From an uncultured Fidelibacterota bacterium (GTDB lineage Bacteria > Marinisomatota > Marinisomatia > Marinisomatales > TCS55), in contig CAJWTA010000001.1 of NCBI GenBank assembly GCA_913046805.1, forward strand, positions 1-64,000: a DNA stretch of 64,000 nt, read 5' to 3'. Position numbers and translations under genes: made by a program. The notes under the pieces are model-generated. The model searched no databases and was not told where the DNA came from. It saw only the letters and a list, made by a program, of their open reading frames with translations. Shown piece after piece: positions 1 to 8,183 of the stretch (the first letter of the stretch is position 1; each line of letters opens with the position of its first letter).

Positions 1-1404
1 TTTTTTCAGCTTTCGATGGTAGTTAGAAGATCTCTTATCAGCGAACTTCCTTCGAAAGCATTAAAAAAGACGGGAATTCAGACCAAATTAGTTTATAATA
101 AAATAGATTTTGAATTAACAAAAGCTCAAAAAAGAGTTATAAAAGAAATAAAACAAGATCTTTCCAAATCGCATGGAATGAATAGGCTTTTGCAGGGTGA
201 TGTCGGGTCTGGTAAAACAATTATTGCCGTTTTAGCTTCTGCAATTTCTGTTTCTAATAATATGCAAGTTGCAGTTATGGCGCCTACAGAAATTTTAGCA
301 AAACAACATTTTAAATCTTTTAGGAGCTTAGCAGACCACGCAAAAATGACATGTGCTCTTTTGACAGGAGGTATGGCTGCGCGTGAGAGATCTAAAATTT
401 TAAATGGGCTAGAAAATGGTAAGATAGATATTATAATTGGTACGCACGCATTGTTTCAAAAAGACATTAATTTTAAATCTTTGGGCTTAGTGATCATTGA
501 TGAGCAGCATAGATTTGGTGTTAATCAAAGAAATGCATTGCTTCAAAAAGGGTTTAATCCTCATCTGCTTTCAATGACTGCAACTCCTATCCCCAGAACT
601 CTAGCAATTACATATCATGGAGATATGGACCTATCAATAATTGATGAGCTACCAAAGAATAGAATTCCAATTACGACAAAAACAGTCAATGAGAGTCGCT
701 TAAAAAAAATTTACACGTTCATGAACGATCAAGTCAAAGAAGGTAGACAGTGCATTATAGTTTACCCATTAATTGAAGAAACTGAAAAATCAGATCTAGC
801 AGCAGCAGCAGACATGTACAATACTTTAAAAGAAAGCGTTTTTAAGGATATCAGTGTTGGTTTAATTCATGGACGTTTGGAAAAAGATTTAAAAGATAAG
901 ATGATGTATGATTTTTCAAAAAATAAAATAAATATCATAATATCAACGACTGTTATAGAGGTAGGAATTGATGTTCCAAATGCGACAGTAATGTTAATTG
1001 AACATGCTGAAAGGTTTGGTTTGACTCAATTACATCAATTACGCGGTAGAGTGGGGAGAGGTAGTGAAAAAAGTTATTGCATACTTGTACAAAGAAAATT
1101 CTCAGAAAATTCTAAGAAACGTTTAAACATTATGGAATCAACGAATGATGGGTTTTTAATTGCTGATGAAGATTTGAAAATGAGAGGACCAGGAGAGTTT
1201 TTTGGTATAAAACAAAGCGGTTTTTTCAATTTTAAGTTAGCAAATATTACAACAGATGGAGACCTAATAACCATCGCAAGAAATGCTGCTGAAATTTTTT
1301 TAGATGATGATTTGAAAAAGCTAAGTTCAAAGAATAAAATAATATATGATAATTTAATGGATCAGTATGGCGAAAGATTATCTGGTTTGAATTTAAATAA
1401 ATAA
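1..1404 (+). CDS. recG: ATP-dependent DNA helicase RecG, C-terminal part (5' end outside window)
   Basis: The reading frame is open from base 1, so the gene begins upstream and about 467 residues are seen. RecG is a superfamily 2 helicase that reverses stalled replication forks and processes recombination junctions. Visible motifs: Walker A GDVGSGKT (about nt 196-219), the RecG-type DEQHRFG box (about nt 499), motif III ATPIPRT, and the C-terminal GRVGRG motif VI near nt 1045, followed by the short C-terminal domain. The missing part should be the N-terminal wedge domain. It ends about 90 bases before the next gene, with no hairpin terminator between. The family assignment is secure; only the truncation by the window limits the annotation. 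Confidence 0.95.
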   Translation, partial: FFQLSMVVRRSLISELPSKALKKTGIQTKLVYNKIDFELTKAQKRVIKEIKQDLSKSHGMNRLLQGDVGSGKTIIAVLASAISVSNNMQVAVMAPTEILAKQHFKSFRSLADHAKMTCALLTGGMAARERSKILNGLENGKIDIIIGTHALFQKDINFKSLGLVIIDEQHRFGVNQRNALLQKGFNPHLLSMTATPIPRTLAITYHGDMDLSIIDELPKNRIPITTKTVNESRLKKIYTFMNDQVKEGRQCIIVYPLIEETEKSDLAAAADMYNTLKESVFKDISVGLIHGRLEKDLKDKMMYDFSKNKINIIISTTVIEVGIDVPNATVMLIEHAERFGLTQLHQLRGRVGRGSEKSYCILVQRKFSENSKKRLNIMESTNDGFLIADEDLKMRGPGEFFGIKQSGFFNFKLANITTDGDLITIARNAAEIFLDDDLKKLSSKNKIIYDNLMDQYGERLSGLNLNK

Positions 1405-1494
1405 TATAGACTACGCTTCTTATGCCTCACATACGTATTTTAGCCTCGTTATATTTGAAACAATAATAGATACTTATAAGTAAAAAGGAATATC

Positions 1495-1887
1495 ATGTCT
1501 GAAAATCAACTTAATAAAGAAGACCAGCTTTTTATTCATTTGGTAAACACATTTGTTCAAAGCGCTTGGATCTCTCTTGGCAAAGTAAAGAACCCTGTAT
1601 CTGATGAACTTGAAAGAAATGTGGATCAAGCGTCGTATTATATTGACCTATTAGATATGCTCCAAACAAAAATGAAAGGCAATTTATCCGAATGGGAAGA
1701 GCAATATATTCTGCATAGTTTGAGCGAGCTTAAGTTGAATTACATCGATGAAAAGAAAAAGAAGGATCCAGAGGTTGACAGCGGTGATAGTAAAGAAAAT
1801 AGCAAGCCAGAAAATAAAAAAGAAGCTAGTTCTAAATCCAAATCTTCTTCGAAAGCTAAATCGGCTAAAAAGACAAAGAAAAAGTAA
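1495..1887 (+). CDS. DUF1844 family protein
   Basis: A 130-residue cytoplasmic protein. Residues 1-86 match the DUF1844 pattern as I know it: a helical N-terminus, a segment around LIDLL-type 'YYIDLLDMLQTKMKGNLSEWEE' (here residues about 51-70) and a final 'LSELKLNYIDE'. Residues 87-130 form a low-complexity Lys/Ser/Glu tail typical of a disordered, perhaps nucleic-acid-binding extension. A Shine-Dalgarno-like AAAAGGA lies just upstream of the ATG. It is followed after 6 nt by the DUF2723 gene, so the two are probably co-transcribed. The function of DUF1844 is not known; I make no claim beyond the family. Confidence 0.8.
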   Translation: MSENQLNKEDQLFIHLVNTFVQSAWISLGKVKNPVSDELERNVDQASYYIDLLDMLQTKMKGNLSEWEEQYILHSLSELKLNYIDEKKKKDPEVDSGDSKENSKPENKKEASSKSKSSSKAKSAKKTKKK

Positions 1888-1893
1888 ATATCA

Positions 1894-4803
1894 ATGGAAT
1901 CAGGTCACAAAAAACAGAATATAATTTTTGCTGTCTCTTCATTTTTAGTATCATTCATAGTTTATCTATTAACCATGGCAGATACAGTTCCATATTGGGA
2001 TTCGGGAGAATTTATTGCAACTTCATACATTTTAGGTGTACCGCATCCTCCCGGCAGTCCGCTATATCTTATCATAGGAAGAGTATTTTCAATGCTCCCT
2101 TTTAATCCCGATATAGCATTTAGGGTTAATCTTATTTCTCCACTTGTAAGCGCTTTTGCAATAATGTTTTTATACCTTTCTTGCGTAAAGCTAATTATGA
2201 GCTATAGAGGGAAAATACAGTCACATATAGATTCTTTAATAGTATTTGGTTCATCGTTAGTTGGGTCTTTGACTTTTGCTTTTACCGATTCTCATTGGTT
2301 TAATGCAGTCGAGGCGGAAGTATATGGTTTTTCAACATTTTTTACAGCAATAGTAGTTTGGTTGATTTTACATTGGTCTGAAAAAGCTGATGAGAAAGGT
2401 AATGAGCGTTATATTTTAATCATTGCCTATATGATCGGGCTTGCAACAGGTGTTCACTTATTGAATTTGCTTGCGTTACCTTTTTTGGCATTAATCATCT
2501 TTTTTAGAAAATATGACTTTTCATATAAAGGTTTCTTAATTACAACAGTGATTACGGGTTTAGTTTTTTACTTGATAAACACAGGTATAATTAATGGCAT
2601 GCCAAAACTTGTAAGCGCTATAGGCTTGCCAGCTCTAATGATAATTTATTTAGTTATTTTTGGATCGATGATAGCAAGTATAGTTTATAAAAAGTATTTA
2701 TACGCTCTTGGACTAACTTCTACCGTTTTGATTTTAATAGGGTATTCAAGCTATGCCATGATTTTCATTCGTTCAGAGCAAAAACCTGCAATAAATGAAA
2801 ACGACCCTTCTACTGTATCAAGAGCAATAGCTTATATGGAGCGCGAGCAATATGGTAGAATGTTTCAGTTTCCAAGAAGATATACTGGACTTCCCCCAAA
2901 GCATGAAGCAGTCGGCCGTCCACAAAACGGAAGAGAATATACCAGTAGACAAGAAAGAGCATATAAGACATATAGATTGGACAAGCAGTGGAGTTACTTC
3001 TGGGATTATCAAGTAAAGAAAATGTATTGGAGGTACTTTCTTTGGCAGTTTGCAGGAAGAGGGCCAAGCACAGATTCTTATGTTTCTTCATATGGAGCAC
3101 GCCCAAATGAGGATGGTGTAGCGTGGTTTCAGTTCGGTCTTCCCTTAGCCTTTTTGTTGGGATTATGGGGTATGTTCTACCATTTTCAACAAGATAGAAA
3201 AAGAGCATTTTCTGTTCTCAGTCTTTTTTTGATGACGGGTTTAGCTATTATTATATTTGTTAACCAGGATAATCCTCAGCCCAGAGAACGAGATTATTCT
3301 TATGTAGGAAGTTTTTTTGCATTTTCAATTTGGATCAGCATTTCTATCCAAGCTCTTTTAGATCTCTTAAAAAAATATTTGAATGGAAAACCTTATCAGA
3401 AAAACGGTTTAATTTTGACATTGGTTTTGCTCACAGCTGCAATGCCAGCAATGATGTTGCGAGCAAACTATCATGAACATGATAGGTCAGACAACAGAAT
3501 AGCTTGGGACTACAGTTATAATATTCTTCAGTCATGCGAGCCGAATGCAATCATTTTTACAAATGGAGACAATGATACTTTTCCATTATGGTATTTGCAA
3601 GAGGTTGAGGGAATTAGAAAAGACGTAACCGTGGCGAACTTAAGCTTATTGAATACCGAGTGGTACATTCGTCAATTGCGAGATTCTAGACCAGGTGAGT
3701 TTATTAGAATGGGAGATGACCAAGTGCAGGATGTTGCTTCAGGTTTAAAGGAGTGGAAGTCTCAAATGGTTAGAGTTCCTGCACCAACATCTGATAAAAA
3801 TTCTAGCGGATACATTGAATGGAAGGTTGATCCAACATTTGCAGGTGCAGCTTTAATGGTCAAAGACCTCATGATTTTACAAATTATATTTGCTGCTCAA
3901 TGGAAATATCCAATTTATTTCGCTGTAACCGTACCTCAATCCAATCGACTCAATCTCGAAGAGCATCTCGAGATGGAGGGTTTGGTTTACCGCTTGAGGC
4001 CATATAAAGCTGACAAGAGCAGCGCAATTAACGAAGAAAGAATGTGGACCAATTTAATGTCAGGATTCGATTCAAAAGTTTGGAGCAGAGATATTGAAGC
4101 AAAAGAGTGGAAAAAACTTGAAAACGAAATTTGGTTTAAAGACTACAAGCCAGGATACTTGTATCGCAATCTCGGTCGTGATGATATTTATTTTTTTCCT
4201 TCAACAAATATACGATTGCTTCAAAACCTTAGAAGTGCATACATGCAATTGGCTGGTTATCATTATATGAAATTTAGGGACAACGAATTGACAAATAATG
4301 AAATTGCAAATATGCACAGACAAAAAGGGCTTCAAGTTTTAAATAGAATGCAGGATAATATTCCTGAAAAAACAATTCGTTACGATTCAAAAGAATTGCA
4401 CTATCAACTTGCTAGGCTTTATGGTGAACTTGGAAATGAAGGTGAGCTTCAAAGAGTGATGAACTTGTTGATTGAAAGAAAAGATTTGTCGATTCAAGAC
4501 AAGGTTGAATACGGGCAAGTATATTTAGCACAACTTGACTCTCTTGAAAAAGGCAGAATTATTTTTGAAGAGCTTTATAATGAGTTTAAGTCTGTAGAAT
4601 CTGGGGCAAGACTTACTTCCCAAAGAGAAATTGATCAATGGAGAAGTTATTTCGTTCAAATCGTTTCATCGCTAATTTTTGCTTATAAAAATTTAGAGAT
4701 GTATGACAAAGCTGAATCAGTGGTTAACGAATGGTTAAGTAAAAATCCAGATGACCCTGTTGCAAAGAAACTCCTAGATGACCTTAGGCAGAAAAAGAAA
4801 TAA
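1894..4803 (+). CDS. DUF2723 (GT117/TMEM260-like) multi-spanning membrane protein
   Basis: A 969-residue protein with many N-terminal hydrophobic segments and a long soluble C-terminus with TPR-like helices. The signature DSGEF (residues 36-40) followed by HPPGSPLY (51-58) in the first loop is the hallmark of DUF2723, a GT-C-fold family related to protein O-mannosyltransferases (human TMEM260 is a known O-mannosyltransferase). By inference it transfers a lipid-linked sugar to an exported substrate. The acidic residue of DSGEF would be the catalytic candidate. It sits between the DUF1844 gene (6 nt gap) and a family 2 glycosyltransferase (20 nt gap), which supports a glycosylation role, but donor and acceptor are unknown. 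Confidence 0.8.
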   Translation: MESGHKKQNIIFAVSSFLVSFIVYLLTMADTVPYWDSGEFIATSYILGVPHPPGSPLYLIIGRVFSMLPFNPDIAFRVNLISPLVSAFAIMFLYLSCVKLIMSYRGKIQSHIDSLIVFGSSLVGSLTFAFTDSHWFNAVEAEVYGFSTFFTAIVVWLILHWSEKADEKGNERYILIIAYMIGLATGVHLLNLLALPFLALIIFFRKYDFSYKGFLITTVITGLVFYLINTGIINGMPKLVSAIGLPALMIIYLVIFGSMIASIVYKKYLYALGLTSTVLILIGYSSYAMIFIRSEQKPAINENDPSTVSRAIAYMEREQYGRMFQFPRRYTGLPPKHEAVGRPQNGREYTSRQERAYKTYRLDKQWSYFWDYQVKKMYWRYFLWQFAGRGPSTDSYVSSYGARPNEDGVAWFQFGLPLAFLLGLWGMFYHFQQDRKRAFSVLSLFLMTGLAIIIFVNQDNPQPRERDYSYVGSFFAFSIWISISIQALLDLLKKYLNGKPYQKNGLILTLVLLTAAMPAMMLRANYHEHDRSDNRIAWDYSYNILQSCEPNAIIFTNGDNDTFPLWYLQEVEGIRKDVTVANLSLLNTEWYIRQLRDSRPGEFIRMGDDQVQDVASGLKEWKSQMVRVPAPTSDKNSSGYIEWKVDPTFAGAALMVKDLMILQIIFAAQWKYPIYFAVTVPQSNRLNLEEHLEMEGLVYRLRPYKADKSSAINEERMWTNLMSGFDSKVWSRDIEAKEWKKLENEIWFKDYKPGYLYRNLGRDDIYFFPSTNIRLLQNLRSAYMQLAGYHYMKFRDNELTNNEIANMHRQKGLQVLNRMQDNIPEKTIRYDSKELHYQLARLYGELGNEGELQRVMNLLIERKDLSIQDKVEYGQVYLAQLDSLEKGRIIFEELYNEFKSVESGARLTSQREIDQWRSYFVQIVSSLIFAYKNLEMYDKAESVVNEWLSKNPDDPVAKKLLDDLRQKKK

Positions 4804-4823
4804 TTTGTAAATAAGATTGGTTA

Positions 4824-5861
4824 ATGCCTAAATCAAAAGTATCCGTAATAATTCCACATTGGAATGGCATTGATATTCTTAAAGACTGCTTAGATTCGCT
4901 TACCAAAAGTTCATACCCTAATCTTGAAATCATAGTTGTTGATAATGCTTCCACCGATGGAAGCTCAGAGTGGATATCCTATAAATACCCTGATATAAAT
5001 CTTATTCAAAATACTAAAAACCATGGGTATGCAGGTGGATGCAACATAGGGGCTGAACAATCTTCTGGAGATTACCTCATTTTTCTTAACAACGACACTG
5101 TTCACAACGAAGACTTTATTGAACGCCTTGCAGATTTTTTAAATCTCAATCCGCAAGTTTCTGCGGTACAACCAAAAATATTAAATTATTTTGACCGAAG
5201 TAAATTTGATTATGCTGGTGGGGGTGGGGGTTGGATAGATATTCTAGGTTTTCCGTTTGCTAGGGGTAGACTTTTTTTAAATGTTGAAACTGATAAAAAT
5301 CAGTATGAAAAAATTCGACCTATCTTCTGGGCAAGTGGAACAGCTCTAATGATTAGAAAAAAACATTTTAACCAATTGGGTGGTTTTGACGATACTTTTT
5401 TTGCTCATCAAGAAGAAATAGACTTGTGTTGGAAGATTCATCTCTCCGGTAATCAAGTATGGTCAATCCCAGGAGCTGTAGTCTTTCACAAAAATGCTGT
5501 AACTCTGCCAATGTTCTCAAGATTAAAACAGTATTTAAATCACCGAAACTCAATGCTGATGATTTTATCTAACTATAGTTTGCTAATGTCGTTTTATTTA
5601 GTCCCAATAAGGATTGCATTGGAATTTGTTGCATTGATTTATGCTTTGATTTGTTTGGATATTAACCATTTTATCGGCATAATTCAGTCTTTTGCTTGGA
5701 TTATAACTCATCCCCACATCATTATAAAAAGACGTTTTCAAGTTCGAAAAATAAGGAAAGTAAAAGATAGTAAAGTGATTCAAAGTATGTATTGGGGGAG
5801 TATTGTTTTTGATTATTATATCAAAAGAATAAAAAAATCGTCAGACATCATTCGTGAGTAA
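4824..5861 (+). CDS. family 2 glycosyltransferase (GT-A fold)
   Basis: 345 residues. The N-terminus VSVIIPHWNG, the VVDNASTDGS nucleotide-binding segment and the FLNNDT metal-binding (DXD-like) motif define a GT2 rhamnosyltransferase-like enzyme. A further conserved stretch near 'FWASGTALMIRKKHF' and 'HQEEIDLCWKIHLSG' is typical of the WcaE/RfbN-like subgroup. The C-terminal hydrophobic stretch (about residues 270-305) suggests membrane association. It is probably co-transcribed with the preceding DUF2723 gene and would act on a cell-surface glycan or lipid-linked sugar; the sugar cannot be read from sequence. Its stop codon directly abuts the stop codon of the convergent gene. Confidence 0.88.
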   Translation: MPKSKVSVIIPHWNGIDILKDCLDSLTKSSYPNLEIIVVDNASTDGSSEWISYKYPDINLIQNTKNHGYAGGCNIGAEQSSGDYLIFLNNDTVHNEDFIERLADFLNLNPQVSAVQPKILNYFDRSKFDYAGGGGGWIDILGFPFARGRLFLNVETDKNQYEKIRPIFWASGTALMIRKKHFNQLGGFDDTFFAHQEEIDLCWKIHLSGNQVWSIPGAVVFHKNAVTLPMFSRLKQYLNHRNSMLMILSNYSLLMSFYLVPIRIALEFVALIYALICLDINHFIGIIQSFAWIITHPHIIIKRRFQVRKIRKVKDSKVIQSMYWGSIVFDYYIKRIKKSSDIIRE

Positions 5862-6683
5862 TTACTTAAGTCCTTTTAAATAAATTTCTTTGTGAGCTTG
5901 ATCCATATCAGCAAGTGCATTTAGCATATTATTTTGACCCATAATACGAAGCGCTTTTACCAACTCAGTTCTGTGAGCATCTAGAAAGTACAGGGTTCTA
6001 CCCGTTGGAAATTGCCTAAAAACTGATTGTATGCCCTTAATCATTAATTCAAATTCTTCTAAAGCTTCATCGGGCTTGCCTTGATTAAAAAAATCCATTC
6101 CGACGTAGTAAGCAAATCGCGCTTCTCTTAAACCTTTATTTTCTGTAATCTCTTTTAAAAGTTGCATACGAGTAGACCATCCTTTTGGATAATCTGAAGC
6201 GATGCCCCTCAATACGATTTCTCTGGCTTGATCGTAACCTAAATTTCCGCCATAAAAATCATATGTATCCATATGGCCAGCTAAAACAGTGAACGCATAA
6301 AATGCTAAAAAACTACCCAATGGCTCAAATAAAACTGGATCATAATATATGGCACTACCAGGGTTATAGTAGAATTGAAGTGACTTATCAAAGTATCTAA
6401 GGTCCTCCCCGTCTGATATGAGTACTTGAGCATGGAATGTTTCCATGCCGCCTTTTTGAGCAACTCCTTGAAAGGCGATCGAAATATATAAAGGTATTTC
6501 CAAGCTCTGAAATTCCTCATTCCAGGTGTGTTTTGAAAAAAATCTAGATACTTCATTTTTAATAGTTGATACTTTTTGTTTTTCGCTATTGCGCAATAAC
6601 CTATCATCTATTTTGACATCAATTTTGCCAAATTGGCTCAAAAGTACCGATGTGTATAAAATTAATGATATAAATAATCTCAT
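5862..6683 (-). CDS. PorD-like DUF4835 family exported protein
   Basis: 273 residues with an N-terminal signal peptide (MRLFISLILYTSVLLSQFG). The layout matches the DUF4835/PorD family of type IX secretion: an N-terminal segment with 'VDVKIDDRLLRNSEKQ', then 'FYNPGSAIYYDPVLFEPLGSFLAFYAFTVLAGHMDTYDFYGGN', which resembles the family block with a conserved Y/F-rich ILG-D-D-T-F-x-x-x-GG region, and a C-terminal 'FLDAHRTEL'. The assignment comes from memory of the family pattern. In Bacteroidetes PorD is linked to the secretion machine, but its exact role there is unclear. A plausible sigma70 promoter lies upstream (6699-6726). No other type IX component is in the window. Confidence 0.68.
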   Translation of the reverse strand: MRLFISLILYTSVLLSQFGKIDVKIDDRLLRNSEKQKVSTIKNEVSRFFSKHTWNEEFQSLEIPLYISIAFQGVAQKGGMETFHAQVLISDGEDLRYFDKSLQFYYNPGSAIYYDPVLFEPLGSFLAFYAFTVLAGHMDTYDFYGGNLGYDQAREIVLRGIASDYPKGWSTRMQLLKEITENKGLREARFAYYVGMDFFNQGKPDEALEEFELMIKGIQSVFRQFPTGRTLYFLDAHRTELVKALRIMGQNNMLNALADMDQAHKEIYLKGLK

Positions 6684-6698
6684 AATGGAAACTAATAG

Positions 6699-6726
6699 AT
6701 AATACCTATAACATGCTATTGATCAA
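6699..6726 (-). promoter_or_regulatory. candidate sigma70-type promoter for the PorD-like gene
   Basis: On the minus strand TTGATC (6726-6721), a 16-nt spacer and TATTAT (6704-6699) fit a -35/-10 pair. The predicted start falls a few bases before the ATG at 6683, so the transcript would be almost leaderless. It lies in the 66-bp divergent gap shared with cca. Confidence 0.4.
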
Positions 6727-6749
6727 GGATAATTGTATTAGTTTCTACA

Positions 6750-8171
6750 ATGACCAATATTAAAGATTTAATTAATACGCAATCCGATGTGCATTCTATT
6801 TTAAAGCGAATAGGGGAAATTGCAGAAAACACTAATAAAAAAGTTTATGGAGTGGGTGGTGTAGTAAGAGATTTGATCCTTGATAGAGAAATCAAAGAGG
6901 TTGATTTAATGGTTATCGGTGATGGAATAGAGTTTGCTAAAATTGTTGCTGAAAACATCGGCGTTTCAAAAGTTGTTCCTTTTCATAAATTTTCAACTGC
7001 CCACATACCAAGCAAACCAATTACTATTGAGGTTGCTGCAGCGCGACAAGAGACGTATGATTCAAGTTCAAGAAAACCAAAAACTATAAAGTATACCGAT
7101 TTAAATGGCGACTTGGTTCGACGCGACTTTACAATTAATGCTATGGCGGTAAGTATTACTCCTAAAGAATTTGGAGAGCTGCATGATCCCTATAATGGGA
7201 TGAGCGATCTCAAATCAAAAAAATTAGTTACCCCGCTTGACCCAAATAAAACTTTTTCCGAAGATCCGCTTAGAATGATTCGCGCTGCTTACTTTGCATC
7301 AAAGTTAAACCTTAAGATTGAAGATAATTGCCTACAATCAATGGCGAAGCAGGCAGATAGAATTAAAATTGTATCACAAGAGCGCATCACAAATGAGTTT
7401 ATGAAGATTCTTTCTACAGATAAACCTTCGAAGGGACTTACCCTACTTCAAGAAACAGGATTAATGAAGATTATTTTCCCAGAAATTGATGTGATGTATG
7501 GCATGGATCAGTCTGAAGAATGGCATCATAAAGATATTTTTTACCACACAATGGAAGTGGTGGACAACGCTGCAAAGCTTTCAAAAAAGACGAAATTAAG
7601 GTTTGCCGCCCTAGTTCATGATATAGCTAAGCCAAATACAAGAAAGATCGACCCAAAGAAAGGGTATACATTTCATGGTCACGATGCCATTGGTGAGCGC
7701 ATGTTAAACAGAGTTAGTAGTAGAATGAAACTTCCAAACAACTTAAAAGAATATTTAAAAAAGCTTACCTTACTACATCTTCGCCCTATAGCGTTAGCAA
7801 AAAAAGATATTACTGATTCTGCCATAAGAAGATTGATGATAGCCGCAGGTGATGATATAAAAGACCTATTAACACTCTGTCGCGCAGATATAACTACCAA
7901 AAATCAGCATAAGATAAAAAAATATTTATCAAACTTTGATAGAGTTGAGTCCAAAATGTTGGACGTCAGCGTACGAGATCAAATGAAAGCATTTCAATCA
8001 CCAGTTCGAGGTAAAGAGATTATGAAGGTTTTTAAGTTAAAACCTGGAAAAATCATTGGGAACATAAAATCTGAAATTGAAGAGGCTATTCTAGATGGTA
8101 AGATTCAAAATTCTTATGAAGAGGCTCTCGAATATCTATACACGATCAAAAATCGCTATGTTCAAAAATAG
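6750..8171 (+). CDS. cca: CCA-adding tRNA nucleotidyltransferase (class II, with HD domain)
   Basis: 473 residues. Head domain: GVGGVVRD (residues 34-41), then 'EVDLMVIG' (50-57) at the catalytic carboxylate position, 'RRDFTINAMA' and 'EDPLRMIRAAYFASKL'. A neck region follows, then an HD domain with 'HTMEVV' and 'LVHDIAKP' and a second His in 'FHGHDAIGERM'. It adds or repairs the CCA 3' end of tRNA; the HD part may give phosphohydrolase activity. The first catalytic Asp of the usual D-h-D pair is Glu (Glu50), which is unusual. The TonB receptor gene begins 12 nt downstream, suggesting read-through. Confidence 0.92.
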   Translation: MTNIKDLINTQSDVHSILKRIGEIAENTNKKVYGVGGVVRDLILDREIKEVDLMVIGDGIEFAKIVAENIGVSKVVPFHKFSTAHIPSKPITIEVAAARQETYDSSSRKPKTIKYTDLNGDLVRRDFTINAMAVSITPKEFGELHDPYNGMSDLKSKKLVTPLDPNKTFSEDPLRMIRAAYFASKLNLKIEDNCLQSMAKQADRIKIVSQERITNEFMKILSTDKPSKGLTLLQETGLMKIIFPEIDVMYGMDQSEEWHHKDIFYHTMEVVDNAAKLSKKTKLRFAALVHDIAKPNTRKIDPKKGYTFHGHDAIGERMLNRVSSRMKLPNNLKEYLKKLTLLHLRPIALAKKDITDSAIRRLMIAAGDDIKDLLTLCRADITTKNQHKIKKYLSNFDRVESKMLDVSVRDQMKAFQSPVRGKEIMKVFKLKPGKIIGNIKSEIEEAILDGKIQNSYEEALEYLYTIKNRYVQK

Positions 8172-8183
8172 AGACAACTAAAT

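Noticed and set aside
2810..3208. A 132-residue minus-strand frame
   Set aside because: It lies wholly inside the DUF2723 gene and shows no family features.
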